From assembly GCA_016291375.1 (NCBI GenBank), contig JAEEXE010000028.1, positions 1 to 40,010 of the forward strand: 40,010 nucleotides of DNA. The letters run 5' to 3'. This DNA is from Butyrivibrio sp. Its GTDB lineage: Bacteria; Bacillota; Clostridia; Lachnospirales; Lachnospiraceae. Below are positions 23,964 through 33,706 of this stretch, piece after piece (within the stretch, counting starts at the first letter, position 1; the number at the start of each line of letters is the position of its first letter). The notes beneath the pieces were generated by a model, which saw nothing but the letters and a program-made list of their open reading frames with translations, made no database searches and was not told the origin of the DNA. Both the position numbers and the translations under genes were made by a program.

Positions 23964-26678
23964 ATGCACAACCTGACAATGGGCATTCTTGCCCACGTTG
24001 ATGCCGGAAAAACCACACTTTCCGAAGCAATTCTTTATTTATCCGGTGCCATCAGAAAAGCTGGAAGAGTCGACCACAAAGACACTTTCCTTGATACATA
24101 CGAACTTGAAAGAGCCCGCGGGATCACTATTTTTTCCAAGCAGGCTGTATTTGAATACAACGAAACGAGATTTGATCTTCTCGATACGCCGGGACACACT
24201 GATTTTTCCCCTGAGATGGAGAGGACTCTCCAGGTACTTGATATTGCCGTTCTTATGATAAGTGCACCGGATGGTGTTACAGGGCAGGTCAAGCTACTCT
24301 ACAAGCTTCTAAAACACTACAACATTCCCATTGTATTATTTGTAAACAAGATGGATCAGGCACTTGCCGACAAAGAGAAATGTCTTGAGGATATCAGAAC
24401 TTCTCTGTCTTCGTCATGTATTGATCTAAGCAGCGGTATTGATCTTCCGAATATTCAGGAAGAACTTGCCATGTGTAATGAAGCTCTTTTATCTGATTAT
24501 TTAAACGGTAAAAAGATTGATAAAAAAGACGTATACGCACTTATAAAAAAACGCGAATGCTTCCCTGTTCTCTTTGGCTCCGCCCTTAAGATGGAGGGGG
24601 TAAAAGAACTTCTTGATCTGGTATCTGACCTGGCACCTTCATTAAACGAAGAAAGAAGTGCCTGTTCTTCAAAAGATGACTCAATAGACCAAGCTTCTTT
24701 TGGTGCAAGGGTATTTAAGATAAGCAGAGACAGTTCAGGAAACAGACTAACCCACCTTAAGATCACAAGCGGACATCTAAATGTAAGGGATGTGATCGGT
24801 GATGAGAAGATTGACCAGATAAGGATATACGCCGGTGATAAGTTTGAAGCCGTTTCCACAGCAGAAGCCGGCATGATATGCACTGTCACGGGGCTTAAGA
24901 AAACTGCCCCCGGAGAAGGCCTTGGAAATCTTGCCGGAGATACCGTCTCAGAAGTCCTGCAGCCTATACTTTCCTGCGCTCTTATCCTTCCTGAAGATAT
25001 AAATCCTGTTGCAGTCTACGGTGATCTCAAGAATCTTGAAGAAGAAGAGCCCATGCTCAAAGTTTCTTTTGCAGAAGAAAGCAGATCTATCGAAGTTCGT
25101 GTAATGGGCGAAGTACAAAAAGAGATACTAAGGCACATACTAAAGACGAGATTTAATATAGATGCGGACTTTGGTCCCGCACATATCGTTTATAAAGAAA
25201 CCATTGCAGAACCTGTAGAAGGTGTTGGACATTTTGAGCCTCTTCGCCACTATGCCGAAGTTCATCTTCTTATAGAACCTGCCGAGCCGGGAAGCGGTGT
25301 TTCTTTTGACAGTAATTGCAGCACCGATGATCTTGCCCTTAACTGGCAGCGTCTTATATTAACTCACCTTGCGGAAAAGAAACATCTTGGAGTCCTTACA
25401 GGTTCGGAACTTACTGATGTTAAGATTACCCTGATAGCAGGACGAGCCCACGAAAAGCATACTGAAGGCGGAGATTTCCGTCAGGCAACCTACAGAGCCG
25501 TAAGGCAGGGTCTTATGGAAGCAAGTTCAGTTCTCCTCGAACCAATTCTTGAATATAGACTTGAGGTTCCGGGAGACTGCGTCGGCAGAGCATTAAACGA
25601 CATGCAGAGAATGAACGGAACTGTGTCTGCTCCGGATATTGAAGGTAATTACTCTGTTATAACAGGTACTGTTCCAGTGGCCTGTCTTGGTAACTATGCC
25701 CAGGAACTGTCCTCTTACAGTCACGGAGAAGGAAGGCTCTTTACAACTCTTAGCGGCTATAGCCCTTGCCACAACACTGAAGAAGTCCTTGAGGAATACA
25801 ACTACTATCCTGATCTTGATACGGATAATCCCTCATCTTCTGTATTCTGCCAGCACGGAGCAGCAACTATCATTCCCTGGAATGAAGTCAGAGACCATAT
25901 GCATATAGATACCGGATGGAGATCAGACCAGTCAGCATCTGCTGTCACAGACCTTGTGGACAATATTGATATGGAAGCTCTCAGAAATCTTCAGGCCAAA
26001 ATAAACGCCAAGGAAGATAACCGCTCTTTTTCCGAAAAGCAAAAAGACTACTTTGCTGCAGAGGATGAGCTAAAAGCCATATTTGAAAGAACCTACGGTA
26101 AGATCAAGCAGCGAGGTGGCAATTCAAAAACTGAGCTTGACGAAAGCTCTTTTACCGGTGCAAATGATGACAGCGCAAGAGATCTTGCAGTTGAACAGGA
26201 AAAAGAAAAAAAGCACAGCAATCAGAACAAGAACTCCCCAGATGATCCCAATAAGGAATTTCTTCTGATAGATGGCTACAACATAATCTATGCCTCCGAA
26301 AGACTAAAGGATCTTGCAGTAACAGATCTAAAAGCTGCAAGAGATTCTCTCATAGATATTCTCTCCAATTTCCAGGGATATCGAAGGGAAGAACTCATCC
26401 TTGTATTTGATGCTTACAGGGTCAGAGGCGGTGTCGAACACATAGAAAAACAGGGGAATCTCACGGTTATATACACCAAAGAAGCCGAGACAGCGGATCA
26501 GTACATAGAAAAAGCCGCTCACATAATCAGCAAAAAATACCGCGTTAAAGTCGCCACATCAGATGCCATTGAGCAGATAATTGTTTTTGGAAGCGGTGCG
26601 ATCAGAATGTCCGCAAGAGAATTATGGAAAGAAATTGAGCTCACCAATGAGCAGATCAGAGAACATATAAACAAATAA
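23964..26678 (+). CDS. Tet(M)/EF-G-like ribosomal GTPase fused to a Rae1/YacP-type NYN RNase
   Basis: This 904-residue two-part protein has a Tet(M)-sized translation-factor part (about 1-650) with G1 AHVDAGKTT (10-18), switch ERARGITIF, G3 DTPGHTDF (about 74-81), G4 NKMDQ (about 127), and the EF-G domain IV/V region ending SVFCQHGAATIIPW. A charged linker (about 680-764) contains FAAEDELKAIFERTYGKIKQ. The C-terminal NYN domain (765-904) has LLIDGYNIIYA (Asp770), LVFDAYRVRGG (Asp816), TKEAETADQYIE (Asp845) and ATSDAIEQ (Asp867), very like Bacillus Rae1/YacP, an A-site mRNA endonuclease. The start at 23964 follows GAGGAAGGA; upstream open frame is not used. It is probably co-transcribed with the acyltransferase 8 bases later. 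A tetracycline-resistance name would be misleading; GTP-driven delivery of an RNase to the ribosome is inferred. Confidence 0.92.
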   Translation: MHNLTMGILAHVDAGKTTLSEAILYLSGAIRKAGRVDHKDTFLDTYELERARGITIFSKQAVFEYNETRFDLLDTPGHTDFSPEMERTLQVLDIAVLMISAPDGVTGQVKLLYKLLKHYNIPIVLFVNKMDQALADKEKCLEDIRTSLSSSCIDLSSGIDLPNIQEELAMCNEALLSDYLNGKKIDKKDVYALIKKRECFPVLFGSALKMEGVKELLDLVSDLAPSLNEERSACSSKDDSIDQASFGARVFKISRDSSGNRLTHLKITSGHLNVRDVIGDEKIDQIRIYAGDKFEAVSTAEAGMICTVTGLKKTAPGEGLGNLAGDTVSEVLQPILSCALILPEDINPVAVYGDLKNLEEEEPMLKVSFAEESRSIEVRVMGEVQKEILRHILKTRFNIDADFGPAHIVYKETIAEPVEGVGHFEPLRHYAEVHLLIEPAEPGSGVSFDSNCSTDDLALNWQRLILTHLAEKKHLGVLTGSELTDVKITLIAGRAHEKHTEGGDFRQATYRAVRQGLMEASSVLLEPILEYRLEVPGDCVGRALNDMQRMNGTVSAPDIEGNYSVITGTVPVACLGNYAQELSSYSHGEGRLFTTLSGYSPCHNTEEVLEEYNYYPDLDTDNPSSSVFCQHGAATIIPWNEVRDHMHIDTGWRSDQSASAVTDLVDNIDMEALRNLQAKINAKEDNRSFSEKQKDYFAAEDELKAIFERTYGKIKQRGGNSKTELDESSFTGANDDSARDLAVEQEKEKKHSNQNKNSPDDPNKEFLLIDGYNIIYASERLKDLAVTDLKAARDSLIDILSNFQGYRREELILVFDAYRVRGGVEHIEKQGNLTVIYTKEAETADQYIEKAAHIISKKYRVKVATSDAIEQIIVFGSGAIRMSARELWKEIELTNEQIREHINK

Positions 26679-26686
26679 GGAGTATT

Positions 26687-27844
26687 ATGATGAACTATCT
26701 CACATACGCTGTATACATCATTCTTCCAATTGTTTTATTATGGAAAGCCAAGCCACATAGCATCATTGGCGAATGGAACGAGGAATTTCTTTCCCTTGAG
26801 CAGACCAAAGCTTTTCAGGGTTTTCTAACTGTATGCATTATGCTTCACCACATCGGTCAGAAAACCTGTGCTTCATGGATATGGCCACCGGAGCGCATTA
26901 TACACGGTCTTGATCCCTTCGTTCCCGCAGGCTATGTCATGGTTTCATTCTTCTTGTTTTTTAACGGATATGGGATATACAAGAGTTACAGAACAAAGCC
27001 CGATTATCTCAAAGGCTTTTTTAGAAAACGCATCCTGCCGGTTCTCCTGTGCATGTACCTGACAGGTTTTATCTTCTTTATTGCCCGCATCGCTCTGGGG
27101 GAAAAGATGGATCTTAAGACAGCTCTTTTGTATCTTTTGAATATCAAGCTGTGTAATCCAAATTCATGGTACGTTATTGTACTCCCCTTCTTCTATGCCG
27201 CATTCTATCTGTCTTTTAGGTTTATCAAAAAAGATTGGATCGCCACAGCTACAACCTGCATGTTCGTATTTTTCTATATGCTTTTTTCAACCACTGTCGA
27301 TCACAATGATTACTGGATACGCGGAGAATGGTGGTATAACAGCGTATTCCTTTTTCCTGTAGGCATAATGTTTGCCAAATATGAAAATAAAATAATACCC
27401 CATCTCAAAAAATGGTACCCTTACTACCTGACTCTGGCTCTGCCGCTATTTGTCATTATCTGCAGCACCGCGCACTCATGGCTTATCATATATTCCTATT
27501 ACGGTGAGTATTGGGGTGCTCCCGATGTGGTACAAAGACGCTGCATGTGTCTTTTTATCCAGTCACTTCTCTGTGTAGTCTTCGTGTTTATCTGCCTTCT
27601 TTTGGGACTTAAGATAAAAATAGGCAATAGATTTCTTCGCTTCATGGGCGAGATAACACTGGAATTCTACATGATACATGGTCTTTTTGTAGAACTCTTC
27701 ACCTACGAATTTGACGGAACACTGCCTACTCCCTATACATTCACAAATGTGCCACTATACATTATCACTGTTTTTATCCTTGGTGTTCCCTCAGCATACC
27801 TACTTCGAACCGCCATAAAAAAGATCTGTCCCCAAAATAAATAA
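26687..27844 (+). CDS. Acyltransferase family 3 membrane protein
   Basis: This 385-residue integral membrane protein has about ten hydrophobic segments and the family 3 layout: an early segment with VCIMLHHIGQ (conserved His), basic loops such as FFRKRILPVL, and a late segment MGEITLEFYMIHGLFVEL. Such enzymes O-acylate cell-surface glycans or other exported acceptors using cytoplasmic acyl-CoA; the acceptor is unknown. The start is ATG 26687 or the adjacent ATG 26690, after TAAGGAG. The 8-base gap to the preceding gene implies one transcript, though a functional link is not obvious. Confidence 0.88.
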   Translation: MMNYLTYAVYIILPIVLLWKAKPHSIIGEWNEEFLSLEQTKAFQGFLTVCIMLHHIGQKTCASWIWPPERIIHGLDPFVPAGYVMVSFFLFFNGYGIYKSYRTKPDYLKGFFRKRILPVLLCMYLTGFIFFIARIALGEKMDLKTALLYLLNIKLCNPNSWYVIVLPFFYAAFYLSFRFIKKDWIATATTCMFVFFYMLFSTTVDHNDYWIRGEWWYNSVFLFPVGIMFAKYENKIIPHLKKWYPYYLTLALPLFVIICSTAHSWLIIYSYYGEYWGAPDVVQRRCMCLFIQSLLCVVFVFICLLLGLKIKIGNRFLRFMGEITLEFYMIHGLFVELFTYEFDGTLPTPYTFTNVPLYIITVFILGVPSAYLLRTAIKKICPQNK

Positions 27845-27916
27845 TAAGGTTTCCGGTACGGAGGTATTTTTATGGAATAAAATTTCAAAAGAGCATTATT
27901 TTTGTGGAAAAAGTAT

Positions 27917-27943
27917 TAATTTTTCATAATTAATGACCGATAA
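27917..27943 (+). promoter_or_regulatory. Sigma-28 (SigD/FliA)-like promoter for the chemoreceptor
   Basis: TAAT (27917-27920), 15 bases, then ACCGATAA (27936-27943) matches the flagellar sigma consensus TAAA-N15-GCCGATAT closely. It lies 42 bases before the start codon of a methyl-accepting chemotaxis protein, a class usually in the sigma-28 regulon. This implies a motility regulon elsewhere in the genome. Confidence 0.65.
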
Positions 27944-27984
27944 TTATAGAAACATCACATTTTTTTAAAAGCGGGGGTACATTC

Positions 27985-29841
27985 ATGAAAAAGAAAAGGA
28001 ATTCTGGTTTTCGTGCCAGTATGTCTGCCATTTTACTTCTGATAACATTTCCACTTATCATTGCACTTGTGGCAAGTATTATATTCAGCAACGTGCAGAT
28101 GAAGAGCATTTCTAATACCGATGAGGAGATGTATTACGATATGCTCTATACAATTAATTCAGATCTCATCAATGCGGATAGAGACATGCAACAGGCCATG
28201 CTCTCCATCACCAGATATATTGCGAACTTTAAATATGCCAATATGTCTGCTCTGACAGCATATATGGATGATGTACAACTTAATATTGAAGAAACCACAA
28301 CGAGAGTGGGTGAAGCCACTGCTCTTGCTCAGAAAAATCCATACCTTTTTAACACTATAACTTCTGACAGCGGTGTTACTTTCTCACAGGCTCTCGATAC
28401 GTTTACAACTTATTTTGCCATCTGGCAGGATGATTACAAGAACACTCTTGGCAGCGGACAGGAATACAGTGCCGGTTCCGGTGAGATCAAGAAACTCTCC
28501 GATGACTTTGATGTAGCCAAGAACTCTCTGAATGAGATGGTTGTGATCGCAGAGAAATGGGCTCAGGAAGAAAAAGCCAATAACAAAGTGAGCATCAGCA
28601 AGAGAATAGTTGCAAGTTCAACAATCTTTGGTATTATCGCCATTGTTCTTCTTGTATTTACATTTATTATGCTCATCAACATAGTTAACAGCCTTAAGAA
28701 AATCTCTAAGTCTGTAGACAGAGTTGCTTCCGGTGATTTTGTCACCAAGATTCATCCTACCAGCATAGTCAAGGACTTTAACAAGATAGGTTCTGCTCTG
28801 GAAGGAATGCGTCATGAACTCAGAAACGCCCTTGTTAAGGTTATAGATCACGCTGACTCAGTTAATAGTAAAGCTGAGCTTGCCAAGGATTCCATCGCAA
28901 GCTCACAGAGAACCACAACAGATATCAGCTCTGCCGTTAATGATCTTGCGTCAGGCGCAACCGCTATGGCTCAGGATGTACAGAGCACTTCTTCCATCAC
29001 AATCAATATCGGTTCTTCTGTTGACAGCGTTCTTGAATCAGCCAATTCAAACCTTGAGAAAGGTCGCCTTGTATACGGTGAATCCTCCAAGGTTAAGGAA
29101 CAGCTTGAGCAGATAAAGCTTCAGGATCAAAAGACAGACGAGATGGCTACCAGAGTTGCAGAGTCAGTTAATGAAACTGCAAATGTTGTTGAGCAGATCT
29201 CAACAGCAGCTGAATCCATTATTTCTATAGCAAGCCAGACCAATCTTCTTGCTCTCAATGCTTCCATTGAGGCTGCAAGAGCAGGTGAAGCAGGAAGAGG
29301 ATTCTCAGTAGTAGCTGACAACATCAAGAATCTTGCTGGCGATACCAATAATCTTGCTGGTGAGATCACCAACATGCTCTCTACCATAACAGATTATTCC
29401 AATACAAACAAAGAGCTCACAGAGAGCATCAAGGAAGCTACCACCAACGAGGCTGCAGCCCTTGAAGAGATGAGTGAATCCTTCGATCAGATGCTTCAGC
29501 TTCTTAAAGAGACAGAGGAAGGCAACAAGCAGATTGCTTCTCTCGTAGAGCAGATGAATTCAGATAAGGCCAACATCCTTAGCTCTGTTGAATCACTTTC
29601 AAGCATATCCGAAGAGAATGCCGCTTCAACTCAGCAGACAAGCGCTTCTCTCATGGAACTTGATACCAACATGGAATCTGTTGTTGAACAGGCTCAGGAT
29701 CTTCAGAAGATTGCTGAGGAGCTCACAACCAACGTTAAATACTTCAAGGTTACTCTTCCCAGCGAAACCGCAGAGGCAGCCATAGAAGCAATAAATGCCG
29801 CAGGCACCAAAGAAGCTCCTGCCGAAGCTCCTAAAGCATAA
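27985..29841 (+). CDS. Methyl-accepting chemotaxis protein
   Basis: This 618-residue receptor has an N-terminal membrane helix (about 13-35), an extracytoplasmic helical sensor region of about 170 residues, a second helix (about 208-232), a HAMP domain (about 233-285) and a long coiled-coil signalling domain. The conserved hairpin tip reads [19 protein letters not shown] in part, followed by GRGFSVVAD. It ends in an Ala/Glu/Pro tail without an obvious CheR-binding pentapeptide. The ribosome binding site is GCGGGGGT. The sensor domain is not recognised, so the ligand is unknown. Confidence 0.94.
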   Translation: MKKKRNSGFRASMSAILLLITFPLIIALVASIIFSNVQMKSISNTDEEMYYDMLYTINSDLINADRDMQQAMLSITRYIANFKYANMSALTAYMDDVQLNIEETTTRVGEATALAQKNPYLFNTITSDSGVTFSQALDTFTTYFAIWQDDYKNTLGSGQEYSAGSGEIKKLSDDFDVAKNSLNEMVVIAEKWAQEEKANNKVSISKRIVASSTIFGIIAIVLLVFTFIMLINIVNSLKKISKSVDRVASGDFVTKIHPTSIVKDFNKIGSALEGMRHELRNALVKVIDHADSVNSKAELAKDSIASSQRTTTDISSAVNDLASGATAMAQDVQSTSSITINIGSSVDSVLESANSNLEKGRLVYGESSKVKEQLEQIKLQDQKTDEMATRVAESVNETANVVEQISTAAESIISIASQTNLLALNASIEAARAGEAGRGFSVVADNIKNLAGDTNNLAGEITNMLSTITDYSNTNKELTESIKEATTNEAAALEEMSESFDQMLQLLKETEEGNKQIASLVEQMNSDKANILSSVESLSSISEENAASTQQTSASLMELDTNMESVVEQAQDLQKIAEELTTNVKYFKVTLPSETAEAAIEAINAAGTKEAPAEAPKA

Positions 29842-29859
29842 GCATTTGTGATTAATAAA

Positions 29860-29926
29860 ACATCCCCGCCCGGGCGAGCCATTACAGCAGTCTTTTTGCT
29901 GCGATGGTTCGCCCGGGCGGGGATGT
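29860..29926. terminator. Long GC-rich terminator between convergent genes
   Basis: An almost continuous stem pairs ACATCCCCGCCCGGGCGA at the left with its complement at the right (TCGCCCGGGCGGGGATGT), with inner CCAT/ATGG and CAGC/GCTG pairing. It lies between the converging chemoreceptor and CapA genes. On the minus strand it is followed by TTTTATTAAT, so it suits CapA best; the plus strand has a weaker T tract. Confidence 0.85.
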
Positions 29927-29946
29927 CTTGTTATTGCAAAGGTGCT

Positions 29947-31440
29947 TCATCTCCAGTAGGCGTCTATTTCTTTTTGGCTGTAGTCTATGAGCTTAACGCC
30001 GTCGTATACATGGCCTATGGTAAATACTGCTTCAAGTCCCGTTCTTGTTTCTTCTCTCCTGCCCTGATCGGCTCTGAAATTGCCAAGAGAATAGTATACA
30101 AGCATCTTTCCGCCATCCGGTCTATCAAGCATTTCTGTCTTCTGCACAACGTGGGGATGGCTTCCGATGACAACATCGGCTCCGCCCAAGGCAAAGATTC
30201 TTGCCATTCTCTCCTGGAAGGAATCTGTTTCTTTTTGATACTCCTGCCCCCAATGAGCAAAGACAATGACGAAATCCGCTTCTTTTCTTGCTCCTTTAAG
30301 ATCGTTTAATAGCTTTTTTTCATCCTCACTTAAATTATCTGTATCTGTAATATCCGCGCCATCCTCAATATCGCCGATATCCCTTGGAAGGTAATGTATC
30401 ATATTGGGACGCTTTTGTGATATATCTCCCATATTTGTTCCATAAGTATATGACAAAAGAGCTATCTTCATGCCATTCTTGCTTATAACTTCATAAGGCC
30501 TGTACTCAGTATCGGTGCTACTCTGAATGCCCACACAGGTAATACCGTTCTCCTTATAAAAAGAATAGCTTAGATCAATTCCCTGAACTCCTCTGTCAAG
30601 CACATGGTTGTTTGCGCAGGATACCACGTCAAAGCCTGCTTTTGCGATGGCATCTCCAACTTCCATGGGAGAACCAAAACTTGGATAACCTCCTACCATG
30701 TTATCCTTATCAACCAGAACCGTTTCTGCGTTAAGAGCTGCTATGTCCGCATCTTGTATATCTTCAAGAAAAGGCTTATACAGGAAATCAAACTTTCCTC
30801 CCTCTTTAGCCCTTGCATATTCATATATCGGAGCATGGATAAGATTATCACCAAAAGCCACGAACTTAATCTCACTATCAAGAATCTTAAGCCCCCAGCT
30901 ATCCCAGGTCCACAAGGTGGATTTCCCGTCAATACTCTCAACCAGAAGGATCGCATCATTTTTTTCCATGATCTTCATTCGGTTTACATCGATTCCCGTC
31001 TCAGAAGCTCCCCATTTATGAGCCGCTGTTCCGTCGGCATTTAGGTCAAACAAGAAAATATGCTGAGAATAGTTTTTCTCATCACTCTTGATCCAAAACG
31101 GCCTGTGCTTACCATAGATACCTCTTTTCCACAAAAGAACTATCATCTCCGGCTCGTTATCCCTGTCAATATCGGTAACAAGCACATCCTGTATCTTAAA
31201 GCTCTTATCCGCGGTAAAGGTCACTTCTCCCTCGCTATTTCTCACTTCCAGCTTCTTGCCATGGAGTATTACCTTGTTGGTACCTACCTCTATCTCTTTT
31301 TCTGTCCATATCACCCACGAAGGAATTCGGTTAATTCTGATGACCATCAGCGCAACGCAAATAGCTACTACTATTCCAAGGAATAGCAGTAGCCATATTT
31401 TCTTTTTACTTATGGATGATAATATCCTTAATTTCTTCAT
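29947..31440 (-). CDS. CapA-family metallophosphatase-like protein with FG-GAP-like segment
   Basis: This 497-residue protein has one N-terminal membrane segment (about 15-36), a beta-rich segment with VLVTDIDRDNEPEMIVLLW (about 86-104, like an FG-GAP/VCBS calcium loop), and a C-terminal CapA/PgsA-type domain from about 195: FVAFGDNLIH, ALNAETVL, VVSCANNHVLDRG, VFAHWGQEY and VVIGSHPHVVQ. CapA proteins belong to the calcineurin-like fold and take part in poly-gamma-glutamate or other surface polymer handling; here the role is unknown. The start at 31440 overlaps the DUF3160 stop by four bases (ATGA). Confidence 0.88.
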   Translation of the reverse strand: MKKLRILSSISKKKIWLLLFLGIVVAICVALMVIRINRIPSWVIWTEKEIEVGTNKVILHGKKLEVRNSEGEVTFTADKSFKIQDVLVTDIDRDNEPEMIVLLWKRGIYGKHRPFWIKSDEKNYSQHIFLFDLNADGTAAHKWGASETGIDVNRMKIMEKNDAILLVESIDGKSTLWTWDSWGLKILDSEIKFVAFGDNLIHAPIYEYARAKEGGKFDFLYKPFLEDIQDADIAALNAETVLVDKDNMVGGYPSFGSPMEVGDAIAKAGFDVVSCANNHVLDRGVQGIDLSYSFYKENGITCVGIQSSTDTEYRPYEVISKNGMKIALLSYTYGTNMGDISQKRPNMIHYLPRDIGDIEDGADITDTDNLSEDEKKLLNDLKGARKEADFVIVFAHWGQEYQKETDSFQERMARIFALGGADVVIGSHPHVVQKTEMLDRPDGGKMLVYYSLGNFRADQGRREETRTGLEAVFTIGHVYDGVKLIDYSQKEIDAYWR

Positions 31441-33674
31441 TCCTGTTCCACTTTGTAGCTCTGTGTCCAAGCAGGCTGTTCGTAGGTCTGAGTATTTTCA
31501 ACCCAGTTCCATTCATCATCAAAATGGCCGCCCCTAAGCGCCTCTCTCCACTGTATATCTGTAAGTCTGTCACTGGCGGGCTGTTCAAACTGGTAGAAAG
31601 AGTAAACGCTTCCGGTTCCAAGATGAAGCTCTCCGTCTATAGGAAATACCACATATACACACTCTGCCCATCCGGTACCAACTTCAAGTACTGTTCCGTT
31701 TGGATCTGTTGCTATATCTGCGACTATAGGGCATGGTGCCTCACTTGCAGCTTGAACGTCCGGTATATCCTGTGTTGCTTCCTTCCAGAAATGCTCTATA
31801 TAACCGCCATAGCTGCGAATGTACTCATATTCATCATCTGTAAGACCTTCATTCTTAAGCTCTTTTTCAGAAATTGTAAGGAGTGTTCCGGCAATCTCAG
31901 AGAGCTTATCAAGATCCTCTTTGTTTGTATCATCAAGCATGCCCAGTTTATCAAGTCCCTCTTTCGTCTTTTCTGAAAGGAACTTAAATCTACTGTATAC
32001 TACAGGCTGAGGATCAACATATCCTCTGTCATCGGGAACATCCTCATCTCCATCTCCCATCTCAGCCATCATCTGCTTGGTATAAAGAATCGTATCATGC
32101 TTGAGCTCAGCATAAGAACCTGCAAACGTCTCAAGATTCTTCTTGGCCCATTCATCATTCTGCATATAAGAAGGATATCCCTCACCCTTTTTCTCAAGAA
32201 GAGGTCTTAAAGTGTTGAGCCATCCCGAATACAGACTTGCGTTCCATATAGTAGGATCAGAATTGTTAAAATGCTCTTTGGCTGTTGCCATATTCTCTGT
32301 ATAGTTCTGATAATCAGTGGCTCCTTGCTCGGTAAGGATCTCCATAGCCTTTTCCGATCCAAGTGCTGCCGCTGTATCAAGGGTATCAGGAAGCGTTCTC
32401 TGCTCTCCCTTTGAATTCTCCTTAACTGAAGAATATACAAGCCTTTGCATGATAGCTTCATCTATAGTAAATCTCTGTCCCATAAATCTGTATGAAAGAA
32501 CTACAGGGTCTTCTCCGGCTGCCACGGGTACAGAATTGATCTCGGGAACCTTAAGATTCTTAAGGGAACCGCAAAGCTTATCAAATGCATCTTTGTTGGA
32601 TGAAAGATCTGCAGCAGCAGGAATACTTCCATAGCTATCATTTACAAGCTGAATCATCTCATTATATCCGGGATCGTCTGATGCACCGGCAAAGAAAGAA
32701 GTTACACTGTAGATACTGTTCCACAGATCCTTATTGGCTTCAGTAGCCAAAGTCTGAAGAACTGCACTTTTAATACTGTCTTCATTGTTAAAAGAAAATG
32801 CGGCTCTTCCATACCACATCATAGCTCTGAAATACTTCTCAAGCTGCTCATCACCATCGTAATAGCCTCTTGGCTTATACTGACTGTAATCCTCATCAAT
32901 GCCCGTTACCACATTTTGTTCAAGGGAATTCGCAGCCATGATCTTATCTATTTCATTCTGAACAGCATTATCAAAGTCGCTTCCATTTACACTTGCAGGA
33001 ACAGCGGCACTGTCATCCAAAAGCTTACAGCCTATATAAAAGAACTCTAGATTAGTAAGAGCTGCCGATTCATAATCGGTACCTTTGAGTGAATTATACT
33101 GTTCCTCAGAAGCAGCGCACATGGCCTTACTCAACTCACCAAGCTTATCTGCAAGATACTTTTTCTCTGTATCCTTCATCAGGTAAGAAAAATACAAATG
33201 ATAGGTGTGCATAAGAGAATCAACAGTTACAAAACTGGGCGTAAGGCTGTATCTATTTCCCTCATAGCACTCAAAAAACTCGGAAGATCCATCTTTTGTA
33301 ACAGCAAAGTTATTCTTACTGATCATCTTCCTAATGGAAACTGCATTGGGAGAATCACTTCCGATATAAACTTGTCTGCTGTTAAGAACAACATTGGAAA
33401 AATCATCATTTACATCATAAGCAGGAATTGAAGGGACAAGATTCTCATCATAATATTTTACTTCTTCGTTTCCAAGAAGAGGCTCTGCTCCTGTAATGGA
33501 AAGCGCCTGGCCTTCTTTTTCAGTATTACCTGCTGAATCCCCCGCATCTGCGCTGTTATCAGCACTCACAGATGCATCCGTTTCGCTCTTATCCGCACCT
33601 GTGTTTGATGCAGAAGAACAACCTGATGCAATGAGTGCAACCGCTAATAAACAAGCTACTACTCTCTTTTTCAT
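31437..33674 (-). CDS. DUF3160 lipoprotein
   Basis: This 745-residue lipoprotein has signal peptide MKKRVVACLLAVALIASGC with Cys19 as the lipidated residue, a low-complexity Ser/Asp/Ala linker (about 20-55), then a long alpha-helical region recognised as DUF3160 (RYSLTPSFVTVDSLMHTYH; late VFPIDGELHLGTGSVYSFYQ). No catalytic site is apparent. The ribosome binding site is AAAGGAGA. It sits between surE (32 bases upstream) and the CapA gene (four-base overlap), suggesting these two exported proteins work together at the cell surface. Confidence 0.87.
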   Translation of the reverse strand: MKKRVVACLLAVALIASGCSSASNTGADKSETDASVSADNSADAGDSAGNTEKEGQALSITGAEPLLGNEEVKYYDENLVPSIPAYDVNDDFSNVVLNSRQVYIGSDSPNAVSIRKMISKNNFAVTKDGSSEFFECYEGNRYSLTPSFVTVDSLMHTYHLYFSYLMKDTEKKYLADKLGELSKAMCAASEEQYNSLKGTDYESAALTNLEFFYIGCKLLDDSAAVPASVNGSDFDNAVQNEIDKIMAANSLEQNVVTGIDEDYSQYKPRGYYDGDEQLEKYFRAMMWYGRAAFSFNNEDSIKSAVLQTLATEANKDLWNSIYSVTSFFAGASDDPGYNEMIQLVNDSYGSIPAAADLSSNKDAFDKLCGSLKNLKVPEINSVPVAAGEDPVVLSYRFMGQRFTIDEAIMQRLVYSSVKENSKGEQRTLPDTLDTAAALGSEKAMEILTEQGATDYQNYTENMATAKEHFNNSDPTIWNASLYSGWLNTLRPLLEKKGEGYPSYMQNDEWAKKNLETFAGSYAELKHDTILYTKQMMAEMGDGDEDVPDDRGYVDPQPVVYSRFKFLSEKTKEGLDKLGMLDDTNKEDLDKLSEIAGTLLTISEKELKNEGLTDDEYEYIRSYGGYIEHFWKEATQDIPDVQAASEAPCPIVADIATDPNGTVLEVGTGWAECVYVVFPIDGELHLGTGSVYSFYQFEQPASDRLTDIQWREALRGGHFDDEWNWVENTQTYEQPAWTQSYKVEQE

Positions 33675-33706
33675 TTTTAGTCTCCTTTATAAACGTATTC
33701 ATATTA

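Noticed and set aside
23964-26678. Classical tetracycline-resistance determinant
   Set aside because: The GTPase part resembles Tet(M), but the extra RNase domain and chromosomal setting without mobile-element genes argue against calling it an acquired resistance gene.
29860-29926. Recombination or attachment site at the long GC-rich palindrome
   Set aside because: It sits exactly between convergent genes, is followed by T-rich sequence, and is explained as a shared terminator.
30604-31044. 146-codon plus-strand open frame within the CapA gene
   Set aside because: It is a shadow of a well-supported minus-strand gene and its translation looks like random sequence rich in Cys, Ile and Tyr.
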